Source: Hymenochaete sp. R1 (lineage: Eukaryota > Basidiomycota > Agaricomycetes > Hymenochaetales > Hymenochaetaceae). Taken from it: DNA of 36,961 nt. Positions 1 through 9,841 of the stretch are shown here, in pieces. The stretch lies in contig JAFREE010000200.1 of the NCBI GenBank assembly GCA_019400425.1, forward strand, positions 1 through 36,961. The letters run 5' to 3'. Each line of letters opens with the position of its first letter. Positions within the stretch are counted from its first letter, which is position 1. The position numbers and the translations under genes are program-made. Below the pieces are notes generated by a model that saw nothing but the letters and a program-made list of their open reading frames with translations, had not been told where the DNA came from and searched no databases.

Positions 1-545
1 TAACCCCAGGATTAGTGGGGTATCACCAGTGTTGCTAACCATGAACTGTTCCTGATACCGTTGATCTCCAATGGTTAAGTCTAGTGTGACGCCTCGATCG
101 ATGATGCCATGTTTATTGTACGTGTCATCTGCATTCCTGACCGCAATTCTCCTTTTTAGGGGAAAAGTGCGAATCCAATTGTTTCTAACGAAGTCTCTGC
201 TGATAAATGATCCTTCCGCTCCTGAGTCTACGAGCACGTGAGTGCTAACATTTCTGTTTCAAATGCAAACTGTAACAGGTATATGCATTTTATTTAACAA
301 GCATGTAGTTATTACAGACGAAACATTAATGGGTGGGGCTAGTGTTGGTCTGGGCCGCCTTAGGCAAAACCCTAATGCGTGAGCTCTTCAAGTACAGTGT
401 CCATATCTTCATCCACTGCCCCCTCCATTGCTGCATGGATAGCTGCCACACGTGCAGAAACAGTAATTGGTGCTTTTACTGTAGAAGGTTTAGCCATTTC
501 TGGCTTCTTTTCCTCTTTAACTGCAGTGACCTATATGGTCATCGT
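1..545 (-). pseudogene. Ty3/gypsy retrotransposon gag-tail/aspartic protease remnant
   Basis: Read on the minus strand, positions 249 down to 1 translate without a stop into a retropepsin-like domain. It shows the active-site motif LVDSGAEGSFIS and ends in FMVSNTGDTPLILGL, the flap/C-terminal ILG signature of gypsy proteases that precedes reverse transcriptase. Upstream (420-250) the same frame gives the linker PPINVSS...LLNKMHIPVTV but contains one TGA. A second frame at 502-380 encodes a short Ala/Glu-rich peptide, so there is at least one frameshift. The enzyme would have cleaved the Gag-Pol polyprotein. RT should lie left of the window. The right end of the remnant coincides with the start of an LTR at 546, suggesting that insertion truncated it. 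Clearly inactive. The family call is firm because of DSGA plus ILGL. Confidence 0.8.
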
Positions 546-1002
546 TGTTATGGTTCAACACCGTTTATATACTTAGTCAAGTACCCCGCTTACTTTATTT
601 CCTTTCTTTGTCATCCTCTTCTTTGTATTTCCATGACATTCCATGCATATGATCGCATGTAATTTGTGCACAGCATCAGTCAGCATCTTACTAAGACACC
701 TTTCTTATTTATCTGTTTCTTCTCATATACTTGTAAACAACCTCGTAGACAGGTGACCTATAAAAGGGCCTCACTTTGTAGCCTTTGTACTTTAGATTTG
801 ATCTTCTGTCCTCACCGGTCAATACATCTTATCTCTTGTCTCCTATCTTATAGGACTATCCCTGGTTGGGATATCCTACTCGAACTCTGTCTATCAGTCA
901 CTTGGAGCCAGAACTTGGGTACTAACCTCTAGAATCTCAGGTCGCTGTCACGTGACCCTGATTAGTCAGATTCCTGATTAACATCTTGATTGGACTCTAA
1001 CA
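546..1002 (+). mobile_element. Solo LTR, family A (457 bp)
   Basis: Begins TGTTATGGTTCAACACCG and ends GACTCTAACA, giving the TG...CA ends with a TGTTA/TAACA terminal inverted repeat. A minus-strand copy lies at 8778-9551 and the first 120 bp of another at 36842-36961. A TATA box (TATAAAAG, 759-766) lies in the expected promoter position, and a palindromic E-box core (GTCACGTGAC) lies in the distal part. The 5-bp flanks (ATCGT left, TGCCC right) do not match, unlike the other LTRs here, so one flank has been lost or rearranged. Confidence 0.85.
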
Positions 1003-2560
1003 TGCCCTCTTGCATGTGCATTTCAGCCAGACTTTGAACCAGAGCCTGACTTCACCTTTGATACCCACTTAGACTTAGATGGAGTGGCTGGGTTAGTGGG
1101 AGTAGAGGTCATTGCTGAATTCAAATATAAGAGACGACATGGAGAAAATTTGGCATCATAGCTTACTGTGAGGACAGTGTGGAGAACATCTATTTCTATT
1201 TTCATCCACTTCATAGATCCTGACCTCTTTTGATGGGGTATGAGATGGATCTGGCATGTGATTGGGTGTTTAACGAGAAGATGGAGTAGAGGGTGTACTT
1301 GGAGTGTGAGTTCTGGGTGAAGAGGGCACATAGTGGGCTGAGTAGCCTCAAATAATATATCTGGGACTCATTTGATGAGCTATGAGTTGTTATTGTTGTT
1401 GTTGTTGTTGTTGTTATTGTTGTTGTTATTGTTGTTGGTAGGAATGCGCAGGGAGACCAGGATGAGAGAGAGGTGCTACAAGGGAGATTATAGCTTGGGC
1501 AGGAGAAATAGCATCAGAGGCCCTAGGGGCTGGTATAGCTGGTGTTCCCAGTTGAACAGAATGCCCATACAGGCTGTAAGGGAGTAGGCTGTGAGGCAGA
1601 GAGGGAGAGACCATGAAAAAAGGCCTAGCCAGTGGTACTGGACTATCAGCTATTGCCTGAGTTGATGAAGGGAAGGGAGGGGAAGAAGAGGCAACCAGAA
1701 GGGTGCTGTTAGAATTGCAACTTAAATGGTTAATAACTAAGCAACCACTTACTTCACAAAGCTACTGTCTTTTAGCTTTTGGTAATATCTGTTTGTAAGG
1801 TAGAAGAGAGGATCCCACTTGCTACCAGAGCTAAGTTGGATGAGGGTCTTTAGTGATAAAGATGTCAAATGGATTAAACTGCAATCTAGGAGGCCATTTG
1901 GGCCCTCCGTCTATACTCTATATGGTGGCTATATTATATTCTCTAGAATATTGTAGAACTATGCAGAAACAGTTGGAATATCTTGGAATATCCTAGAACC
2001 TATAATATTATCCTATATTTTCTATGTCAATCTTCATTATGTGACCTCAGCCTTTGAATTACCATAGCACTTAATTTTAAGGTTAGCCAGTCCTTCTATT
2101 TTTAGCTGCTATATATGCTTTTACTGCTGGCATTCTTGGTCAGTGATGTGGTGGCTGTACTTCTCTTGTTACTTCTGTTTTAGGCCTCTTCTGGTTGTCT
2201 AGCTATACTATCTTATCTCGTTCATTGCCACTGCTTCCTTCTAAAGTTTGTACCGATTGTATAATGAGATAGCCTTGTTTCTATTGTACTAGTTCCTTCT
2301 CTTTACTAATGCCTTTACTCCATGCTTCTATTTGTGCTGCTTTATCCTTAGTGATGGGTTTCCAAAAGACTATTGCTTCTATTGCTTTCTCTGATGCTTC
2401 TTCAATATCTATTTCCATTGACTCTGTATATTTGGTTGGTATAGATATTGACTTCTCTATTAGTATAGCCGCTGATTGGCTATCTTCCAATGTTATCAAT
2501 AATGTTGCTGATTGTGTTTAGTGATAATAGATAGCCTCCTAACTATATCCTGTCTCTAAC
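1003..2560. other. Low-complexity remnant region, no confident gene
   Basis: No gene can be defended here. The minus strand has hydrophilic, Pro/Ser/Thr- and Gln-rich short ORFs (1023-1331 and 1426-1614, the latter running into a CAA-repeat tract) and a 72-codon acidic, helix-prone ORF at 2281-2499. They could be pieces of a retroelement Gag or of a disordered protein, interrupted by several stops. The remainder (1650-2280) is AT-rich with no feature I recognise. Confidence 0.35.
1387..1437. repeat. (TTG)n microsatellite
   Basis: About 17 trinucleotide units of TTG with a few TTA interruptions. On the minus strand this reads as CAA (Gln) units with TAA stops, so it may have begun as a polyglutamine tract in a now-dead minus-strand ORF. 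Confidence 0.9.
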
Positions 2561-3900
2561 AGGATTAGTTCCGGTCCTTCTCCAACTATAACTTTAATCT
2601 TATTTCTTATTATGTGTTTATCTGTCTATCAGAACACCCAGGGATAGTGCCAATTATATTTTAATATCCATCACTGTTTTCATCAAGCAGCCAACTGGGC
2701 CAGAGCCGGCAGGCAGGCTTATAAAGTCTGTTTCCAGGGCCGGTTTAGGTAAAGATTCTATTACATAATTTAGATAAAGCAATTAGAATTACATACAAAT
2801 ATGTAACTCTGAGTACAGTCCGACTTTGAATGAAGTCATATTAGGTAAAGGGCATCCATCTACTGTCCTACAGCAAGGTATAAGACTGCACATGACAATT
2901 CAGAAAACAGTATGACCACAACATGGGAGCCCAAATGAATTGTATTCAAGAGCAGCAGCAATCTTTACAATTTCTCAAACTATTAATCCACTTACAACCT
3001 TATCTACATACACTACTGAATCTCAAGCTACCCAAAAGGCTTCCATGACATATCCAGCTCTTTGTAGCCAGAGTCCTTGAAGTCAAATCCGAGAAAGGCA
3101 TAGTGAAACTGTGGAACAAGAATAAACACTTTATTTACAATGCTGAATATCAAGAGGCACCCAAGTTCCTGCATGACTTTAACCGGTATGGAATTCAAAG
3201 TAGAATTGGTAAGAAACCTAGTTTAAAATGAGCAGCACATTAATCTATACAAAATAGCATACTACTGCTTCTCTTCACCATACTCCATATGCATTTCCTG
3301 CAATAACCCACTGCAGAAAATCTTCAAAAGTACACCTATTATTTACACCCAACATTTGGGGCCTGTTCCTGCAGTAGCATATAAATGGCAGTGCAGAAAT
3401 AAAGGTATTCCTATGTCTAATACTATGAAAAGACTCAAAATGAGTTGATAATGCAGCCTGCAACATAACCCATTATCTAAACTACTATGTTCGAGATGGA
3501 AGGAGAACATACTATAGAGGAATGACCCAATTCATAGAAGTAACAGCAAGAAGTTACATGGAGGAGAGCTTGTGTAGCTTCATAGCCCATACTACCATAC
3601 ATGCATAGTAAGTGATTGTAGAAAACACTACAAGAAAGACAAACATGAAATTATCTATAGGGTATCATTCACAAACCATGCAAATATATATAATGGATCC
3701 AAAGAATGAATACTTGTTCAGAGTATGGGAATTCCAAATGTGGGCCTCAAATCACACATTGTCACCTTGGGTTTCTTATTGCACACCCTCTTGCAAGACA
3801 TAGCACAGTGAGGGGAATCTTTGGAACACATACATGGGAATATCACCACTTTCCTAAATGAACCAATATAGTCTCAAAACTTTTATTTAGCTAACATAGG
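2561..3900. other. AT-rich region with weak minus-strand exon-like pieces
   Basis: Nothing here is long or conserved enough to call a gene. Two minus-strand pieces look exon-like. One is at about 3130-3045, following a good 3' splice site (TTGTTCCACAG), and encodes FHYAFLGFDFKDSGYKELD. The other is at 3466-3275, encoding a Cys/Arg-containing 63-residue ORF. They could belong to one decayed minus-strand gene. The rest (2561-3040 and 3470-3900) shows no recognisable feature. Confidence 0.3.
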
Positions 3901-3905
3901 TAATC

Positions 3906-5007
3906 CTGCTTTGCAACATGCCTGTGATATATGCTATGAGTTCAAAACTAATGAATCCGGGGAAACCAGTAAGTTTGTCCATGGCAATAATTGCAAGCTT
4001 ATGAGCTGATGTGTGAAGTTGGTTTTTTGTGAGCCGACATAATAAATGGAATAGTTATTAAGTATCTAGCATATTCTGTCCCATATTGCAAGATCAATCT
4101 TGAATTACCAAAGAAGAAGTTCTATCCTTAGCATCAAGATCAAGGTCATGTATGTGCTATATGTGATTGTACCAACATAAAGAAAAATGGGAGAGAAACA
4201 TGTCAAGTACCAAGCCACAAAGAAGCAGAGGACAATTACAAAAAAAGATAAGAAGGCAATGGAACGTCTGAGGAAAATGCTACCAATACCAGTTAAGGAT
4301 ATTGTTACTGCAAAGAGTAATATCAATGTAGATGAGGCAGATAAAGCCAAAAAAAGCCCCGAGTCTATTCAGGAGGAAAAAAAACACATTCAAGGGTACT
4401 GGAAACAAAATAGAACATTCTGTGATCTTTTGGTTATTGGATGTTGTGGTGTTGTTTGAGGGAGGAAAACACTCTTCCATACAGAGTCATTCAGACAAGT
4501 TTAGGTGAGTCACATTTGAGTCACATTTGAGAGATATCTGACCATATAGAAAAGCAATACTAGATAGAACTTTATTCAACATTGAGGTCCTTTCCTTTAG
4601 TCGTGTACTACAATAATGCATGCACTATGCGGAAGTATGTCACAAAAAGATATCTGAACTTGCATGTGCTCCAGAAGGTGACACCTGTCAATGTCTTTTA
4701 CCACACTGCAAAGTACAAAGGAATAGACCTAATGTGTCAAACACACTGTAATCCTGCTTGTTTCAGAGATCTTTGGTTTATCAATGACAAAAACAAAGTA
4801 GCCTGGAGGTAGAATTCGTCTGCAGTGGAGCAAACAAATGCATGGTTTGGAAGGTTTTTACTAAAAGTGAGGGAGATGAAAAAATTATGGTATAACTTCT
4901 TTTTGGACAAAATGTTGTGCTTACAAAATCAAGGAACCATATTAGCACTAAGAAAGGCTAGAAAAGCATCTTATGAAGTGGGGATAAAAGAGTTCATGTA
5001 TTTTTAG
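3906..5007 (+). pseudogene. KDZ-type (Kyakuja-Dileera-Zisupton) DNA transposase fragment
   Basis: Several blocks in order match the RNase-H-fold transposase common in Agaricomycetes. A cysteine cluster (HACDICYEF, about 3920) is followed by a second zinc-ligand block HVCAICDC...ETCQVPSHKEAE (4147-4230). Then come GYWKQNRTF...CCGVV (4399-4458), VYYNNAC (4603-4623), PVNVFYHTAKYKG (about 4690-4730), a CxxHCNP block (4735-4757) and NSSAVEQTNAWFG (4813-4851) with the conserved Glu. The reading frame changes between about 4230 and 4280 and again before 4580, and stops lie at 4457 (TGA) and 4810 (TAG). The second catalytic Asp, normally YDNAC, reads Asn. The N-terminal third is missing. Family assignment rests on recalled conserved motifs, best supported for 4390-4960. 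Confidence 0.7.
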
Positions 5008-5072
5008 TTTGAATTAGAGGAATGGACATTTGAAATTGTAGTGTAATTTTGAATGAAAGTGTGCTGTAAGTC

Positions 5073-5863
5073 ATGTGTATGGTGCACGGCATGATCATCA
5101 ATTGGCGCTCACGGGATACACCACATCTTAACTTCTCACTACCACCATGTCTCCACCCCTTGCAAAAAGACAAAAAAACACCAGTCCCAACAGCCTCAAA
5201 ATCCGGATCCAAGAATAATCAAGGACCCTTGGGCGAGAACACGGCAGTCAGCTTGAGCAGCGACTCAAAAGTGGCTGAAGAACAAAGCAAGGGGATGAAT
5301 GTATGGAAAATGAAGAGAGCAAAGCAAGAATCGCGAGTGGAGCTAGCGCCTACTATGCGGTATAGCAATTGTCTTCAAATATGAGCAGCAAGTGAGAACA
5401 AGAGCATAGCTGTTGGAAGTGATGAAGAAGCAGGGTCTTCAGTAGTGATATCAGAATTGAACGTGCCTAAGGACATTGCAGGTAATCAATTGCCCTTAGC
5501 ACATGGACTGAAGTGCAAACACAGCAAATCAACTCTATCCAACTTAACTGAGCTTGACAGTGATAGCGACATTGACATTGATATAGGGACCGACCTCAGT
5601 CGGGAAGCAGGCTGAGTGACAACGCAATGCCAGCAGTATCTTCAGGCCACAGAAAAGCAGGCAGAACTGCCTCCGGTCATCAGGTTGCGGATGACATAGA
5701 CAAAGCTGAGAGCAAAGAAGATAGCAAGGGGGAAAGTGATGACAAAGAAGAGGGTGAAGGGGAAAGCAATGACAAAGAAGAGAGCAATGACAAAGAAGAG
5801 GGTGATGACAAAGAAGAGGGCAATGATGAAGAAGAGGGCAAAGATAACAATGTCAGCAGATGG
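5073..5863 (+). pseudogene. Acidic, disordered N-terminal region of an unrecognised protein (5' part)
   Basis: Plus-strand hydrophilic coding sequence in three frames: 5073-5384, about 5385-5611 and 5627-5863. It is rich in Ser, Asp, Glu and Lys with no hydrophobic core. The last part contains tandem DKEEG/NDKEE units (about 5740-5840). The reading frame at 5863 resumes precisely at 6175 once the solo LTR and one copy of its target duplication are ignored (…NVSRW then HGDDDVDN…). The acidic region and the ORF at 6170-6861 were therefore one protein. Such acidic tracts precede folded domains in chromatin-associated proteins, but nothing here fixes a function. Frame changes may be frameshifts or unrecognised introns. 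Confidence 0.5.
5740..5845 (+). repeat. Tandem acidic-codon repeat (GAC-AAA-GAA-GAG-G units)
   Basis: Imperfect tandem units of about 15-18 nt encode DKEEG or NDKEE. The period is a multiple of three and synonymous drift is visible, consistent with expansion while the ORF was coding. Confidence 0.75.
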
Positions 5864-6169
5864 TGTCACAATTGCAGTACAACTGTAGTGCAATGTTGAC
5901 AGTTTGGCAGAATGTCTAAGACCCAAAACCAACGAGCTCTGAGAGTCATCTTTGCACTGCAAGAGAACTCAACAAGGTAATATTAAAACTAATGATAATA
6001 CAATGATGCTTGCCTGCAAGAGAACTCAATAAGAGGTCGAAAGTGAAGAAAGAGTCTCTGCAGACAAGCGCGAGTTGAGGGTATAATCAACCATGAGAAA
6101 ATGTAACTTAACTATATGCATGTGACAATTATGTCAGGAATGCATGAAGGAAATAAGGGATTCCTGACA
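5864..6169 (-). mobile_element. Solo LTR, family C (306 bp), target duplication GATGG
   Basis: On the minus strand it starts TGTCAGGAATCCC and ends GCAATTGTGACA. It is flanked by perfect 5-bp duplications GATGG at 5859-5863 and 6170-6174. A same-length plus-strand copy is at 20989-21294. It contains two copies of the 16-mer TTGAGTTCTCTTGCAG (one base changed in the first). It is inserted inside the acidic ORF, whose frame continues on both sides. A single LTR with intact duplications means the internal region was lost by LTR-LTR recombination. Confidence 0.92.
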
Positions 6170-6861
6170 GATGGCATGGAGATGATGACGTTGACAATAG
6201 AATTGACAATACCCGCAAAGAAGTCTTTACAGCATTTGGAGTTATTGCTCTTCCGCACAAGTCCATTCGCAACAAAGATAAGTCGCCCTTCAAGGTTACT
6301 GTGAGTGATGTGTACAAACTGGCCACTCTGGCGGGTGGGAGTATTGAAGAATCCAAGGCTTCATTCCTGGTGTCCCCCCTCATGCAATCCCTGCGCTATA
6401 ATGTGCTGCAAAGCACTCAAAGATATGTTATTCAGGAAGCACTGAAATTTATGGGTACAAGTACACTGGGTGTGACTGTGGCAGGCACAGAATGGGTAGA
6501 GTGTCTCTGAGATATATACACACTCTGCTACTATTTCAACTGCATTGTCAATCTCAGCGCGAGATACTTAGTTCACGACCAAAGATGGCTCTGCAAGGCG
6601 GCTTTCAAAACAATGGCAATATCCGAAGGCCAAAACTCCATCATCCGCCATGGTCTTTTGCAACTCTTGTTACTGGACTGCATTGTGGACACATCCATAG
6701 CCAACTCCAACATGGCTCAGTTCAAAGACCTAGGCAGAAACCACCAAGTGTGCATGGAACTGTACATGACTAATGACAAAGCAATAGACAATGTGGGAGA
6801 CATAGTGGAATGGGAGCTCATGTTGCAGAAATACACTGTAGCTCATGTGACTGAAGGCTAA
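6170..6861 (+). pseudogene. Unrecognised protein, continuation of the acidic ORF (3' part)
   Basis: After the LTR, one frame runs from HGDDDVDN (6175) to TAA at 6859-6861 with a single in-frame TGA at 6508-6510. The about 228-residue segment is globular in composition: an alpha-rich stretch (VSDVYKLATLAGGS, SLRYNVLQSTQRYVIQ) and, after the stop, aromatic/Cys-rich helices (IYTLCYYFNCIVNLSARY, GLLQLLLLDCIVDTS). I do not recognise a family. Composition and context (an array of dead transposon genes) suggest an accessory ORF of a DNA transposon, but a host gene is not excluded. The one TGA is consistent with CGA decay. Confidence 0.5.
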
Positions 6862-7154
6862 TTAAGTGTTCACGGCAAAGGATTGTTAGGCCAACAAGCA
6901 GTGGAATTCAAGAAAGGAATAAGTGATGAAGCATCTTTGTTTGCCGTGTGCAGCTTAGTGTGCTAAGCAAAATTTGTGGAGAGAAAAGCTCATGCATTGC
7001 ATGTTGAAGAACTCATGTGCCTGTGTGCACTTGGTTATTGAGCTCTAATGTTGGTATGTGCAAAAGCTCAAAAAATTCTCAGGATTTGATAGCTCACTTT
7101 CGTAATCTCTATCACATATTTTTCTAATTACCACAGCGCAGCCAAGCTTGTGCT

Positions 7155-7868
7155 GCATCACACTATGGACTAGGAGGACGCCGCACTCCAGACAAGCTTG
7201 ACCTGAGTGATGAGGATAAAGTAGGCAAAGGTGGTGAGTCTCACAAACTGTGTTTAGACGGGACACCTCTTCGGGAACTGTTGGAGTGCATCACTATCCC
7301 TTTACAATCTCAGCAATAACTAATGTTTTGTGGAAGGACTGCTTTTGGAGAGGAGGTTTCCCAATTGTTACAGGGCCTCGATGATCTGCAACTGCTGATC
7401 CCACTGTACACAGCAGCCGCAATCAGTCCAGTTTGGATCCTGCAAGGGAAACTTCCAGCAGTGCGCGGCATAAGGAAAATCTCACTTCACGGCCTTGTCC
7501 AAGCAGCTATGGCACCCAAGATGGCGGAAGGGTCAAACATTTGCCAGGTGGAGAAGGACCTCTTCAGCCTAATCATCAATATGGCCATAAGCAGACTGAA
7601 GGACTATCATGTGCGTATAGGAGCTACGACTGCAACATGGTGCAATGTTATAGAGAGTGGCCCCCAAACATTGCTCTAGATGCGCAGCAATGCCGTTGCT
7701 CACATTGAGGATACGGCACTCGGGGAGACAGATATGCAGGAAGGTGATAGCTATAACATAGAAAAAAAGTGGACCATTCCCGTATCTTTGTCATGTAAGG
7801 CTTCAATCTCTCCTAAGGCCCGAGGAAAAGCAGCAGGAGTTGTAGACGCAGAACTGACCACAAGATGA
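7155..7868 (+). pseudogene. Unrecognised plus-strand ORF pieces
   Basis: Follows the previous ORF by about 290 nt of AT-rich sequence with no feature I see. The longest piece is 7323-7679 (119 codons): a moderately hydrophobic N-terminal half (LDDLQLLIPLYTAAAISPVWIL) followed by basic/helical sequence. It is preceded in the same frame by a TAA at 7317 and about 50 further coding-like codons. A second frame, 7680-7868, encodes a hydrophilic 62-residue piece. No motif is recognisable. Probably later exons of the same decayed protein, since strand and composition match. Confidence 0.4.
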
Positions 7869-7964
7869 GAACAGATGAAGTCACTATAGAGGACGCAAGT
7901 ATTGCAGGAGAAGCAAGATAGATAACTGATCAATCCATACTAGGTTGCACATTGATTCTCAAAG

Positions 7965-8112
7965 GTGTTGACCCAAAATCTCAAGCCTGAGTCAAAAAAA
8001 AATTACGCCAAGAGGTTCTTTTTTGACCAAAAGGGAGAAGTACCAGACTGGATGGAACTTCTTGAGTATGGGTCAGATAAGGAAGAATACAACACAGATG
8101 CAACCCCAGACA
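7965..8112 (+). pseudogene. Hydrophilic ORF, segment 1 of 3 (split by two solo LTRs)
   Basis: Encodes a Lys/Glu-rich stretch ending …NTDATPD immediately before a solo LTR at 8113. The frame continues at 8617 (ICSTEIEEINN…) and, after a second LTR, at 9557 (RFADNETPQ…). Deleting each LTR with one target-site copy gives an uninterrupted reading frame of about 200 codons. This is good evidence that the ORF was coding when both elements inserted. No domain is recognised. Confidence 0.55.
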
Positions 8113-8611
8113 TGTCATCAATTCCCCACTATTATTCTTTTGCCTTTTCAAAATAATCTAAACCTCTTATTTTCTAATAACTAGTTCGCTTTTTCGGACC
8201 CTTTGGTCTAGCCCACTCCTTTAACCATCTGACCCCTGACGTCATAAGGGTGCTCCACTCGCTCCACTCGTCTCCCCCACCCTCTGACATCATAGGCTTG
8301 CTCCACTGACATCATACCCCACCTAGTCTGTGCACCCACTCTCGCTTAGTATAAATACGTACAGTTCTTCGCATGTAATTCCCCAGTTTTGAAGATAGTC
8401 TATTCTCCCGATTATCCTTCTGAGTCAATCATTATTTTCTCCTCCTCTCTACCTCCTTTTGCTTACTACGTATCGAAGCTCATCTTGACAGCCAAGTAGG
8501 CAGCTAGCTCTACGTACTGAGTACTAAGGTCTCCCCTAAGTTCTCCCTCTCTCTCTCTCACGGCGTGACCTGGTGCCCAATCTCTTAGCCATCCGTAGTC
8601 AGTTGCTGACA
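8113..8611 (+). mobile_element. Solo LTR, family D (499 bp), target duplication AGACA
   Basis: Starts TGTCATCAATTCC and ends GTTGCTGACA, with identical 5-bp flanks AGACA at 8108-8112 and 8612-8616. It holds a well-formed promoter: three CRE-like sites (see separate entry), a TATA box TATAAATA at 8350-8357 and a pyrimidine-rich downstream region. It is inserted in-frame within the hydrophilic ORF. A loosely similar block, with matching layout but little base identity, lies at 17387-17775. Confidence 0.9.
8237..8357 (+). promoter_or_regulatory. LTR-D promoter: three CRE-like sites and TATA box
   Basis: TGACGTCAT at 8237-8245 is the full palindromic CRE/ATF site. TGACATCAT occurs at 8285-8293 and 8307-8315, about 40-115 bp upstream of TATAAATA (8350-8357). 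This arrangement is typical of an enhancer plus core promoter for bZIP (ATF/CREB-class) activation. That it acts this way here is inferred. Confidence 0.6.
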
Positions 8612-8777
8612 AGACATATGCTCCACAGAAATAGAGGAAATCAATAATCCACTGATTCCCTCAAATGAGACACACGGAAAGACTTCAAAGACAGGTTCAA
8701 AGAGTAAGGGCAAGTATGAGGCTGACCCTATGCGGTTACAACCAGGTCGTGCAAAAAAAGAAGTGGGCAAGACGTAC
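8612..8777 (+). pseudogene. Hydrophilic ORF, segment 2 of 3
   Basis: In frame with 7965-8112. It encodes a Ser/Thr/Lys-rich disordered stretch (…SNETHGKTSKTGSKSKGK…) running up to the target site of the next LTR (CGTAC, 8773-8777). The short basic, Ser-rich composition suggests a linker or nuclear-localisation-like region; no motif is diagnostic. Confidence 0.5.
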
Positions 8778-9551
8778 TGTTAGAGTCTGATCAAGACGTT
8801 GATCAGGAGTCTGATAAATCAGGGTCACGTGACAGTAACCTGAGTTTACAAGAGATCAGGCTTAAGCTCTGGCTTAGGTAACTGATTAGACAGAGTTCAA
8901 GTAAGATATCCCACCCAGGGATAGTCTTATAAATAGGAGAGACAAGACAAAATGTATTGACTGGAAGTGTCAGAAATCCCTCCTTTAACCCTCTACCATT
9001 TATTCCTTCCATGATTATACTATTCACGTGACTTCTGCTTTATAGTTCTTCTTCTCTCTATACACATTGCTCACATCCTGCAATTGAACTCTTTATGCTT
9101 GACCTCTTGTAAAGTTCTCTCACAGGCATGTTTCCTCATGTATATTTACCTTCTACTTGTATATGCTAACTTGTAAAGTTCTATTCCATTGTACCAGAGT
9201 TCTTGAGCTCAGCGTGATTGTCCAAGGTCTCAGTCATATCTTCACTCATCTTTTACCAATGCACATAGTGTTTGTAACAGGAAGAGACAAAAGGTCAAAT
9301 CTAAAGTACAAAGGCTACAAGGTGGGGTTCTTATATAGGCCACCCGTCTACGAGGCTACGTATATAGTACATGAGAAGAAAAGCACAAATAAGGAAGCTG
9401 TCTTAGTAAGACACTGACTGAGGCTGTGCATAGGTCACATGCGATTATGTGCACGGAAAGTTAAAGAACAATACAGAATAAGATGACAAATAAAAAAATG
9501 AAGTAATTGAGTATGCTTAACTAAGCATATGAATGGTGTTGAACCATAACA
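8778..9551 (-). mobile_element. Solo LTR, family A, with an E-type LTR nested in it
   Basis: Minus-strand copy of the 546-1002 LTR: starts TGTTATGGTTCAACACC (at 9551) and ends CAGACTCTAACA (at 8778). Length is 774 bp because a 312-bp element plus its 5-bp duplication sits inside (8968-9284), so the LTR proper is about 457 bp. Flanking 5-mers are CGTAC (8773-8777) and TGTAC (9552-9556). The single mismatch is a CpG-to-TpG change. TATATAAG (minus strand, 9337-9330) is its TATA box, and the palindrome GTCACGTGAC is conserved near 8823-8832. Confidence 0.9.
8968..9279 (+). mobile_element. Nested solo LTR, family E (312 bp), target duplication GGAAG
   Basis: Starts TGTCAGAAATCCC and ends TTTGTAACA, with perfect flanks GGAAG at 8963-8967 and 9280-9284 inside the minus-strand family-A LTR. 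The ends and two internal AAGTTCT-pyrimidine blocks resemble family C, so it is probably a divergent relative in plus orientation. It is the youngest insertion at this spot. Confidence 0.88.
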
Positions 9552-9556
9552 TGTAC

Positions 9557-9841
9557 AGATTTGCTGACAATGAAACACCTCAGTATGATGTGCAAAACCT
9601 CTTTCCATACAACAATATGAGGTGCAGACGTGCAAATGTTATTGACGTTGTCATGTCTGAGCAAGTGTTAACAGAGATGCCTGGTAGTGAGCCACAAGCC
9701 ACCACCATCACTGGCCAGATGCAAGACAACATAGAGCCTCACCACTATAAGATTCCACTCAATTATACTTCATCTTCTCACTCTGAATCCGTTGGCTTAT
9801 GTTACAGCTACTTCTGTCTTGGCGTCGTTGTCCAAGGCTGA
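9557..9841 (+). pseudogene. Hydrophilic ORF, segment 3 of 3
   Basis: Continues the frame of the two earlier segments after the family-A LTR (…GKTY then RFADNETPQ…) to TGA at 9839-9841. It is polar, with a run of Gln/Thr/Ser (EPQATTITGQMQDN), and has no recognised domain. Near 9790 an overlapping frame takes over coding character (see next feature), so a frameshift or splice junction lies around 9780-9800. Confidence 0.5.

Noticed and set aside
1372..1587. Poly-Leu plus-strand ORF
   Set aside because: Created by the (TTG)n microsatellite; no other coding evidence.
2640..2760. Extra family-A LTR copy suggested by a shared CCCAGGGATAGT string
   Set aside because: Match does not extend beyond about 13 bases and neither LTR terminus is present.
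4994..5212. Minus-strand ORF opposite the KDZ end
   Set aside because: Antisense of plus-strand coding sequence, no features.
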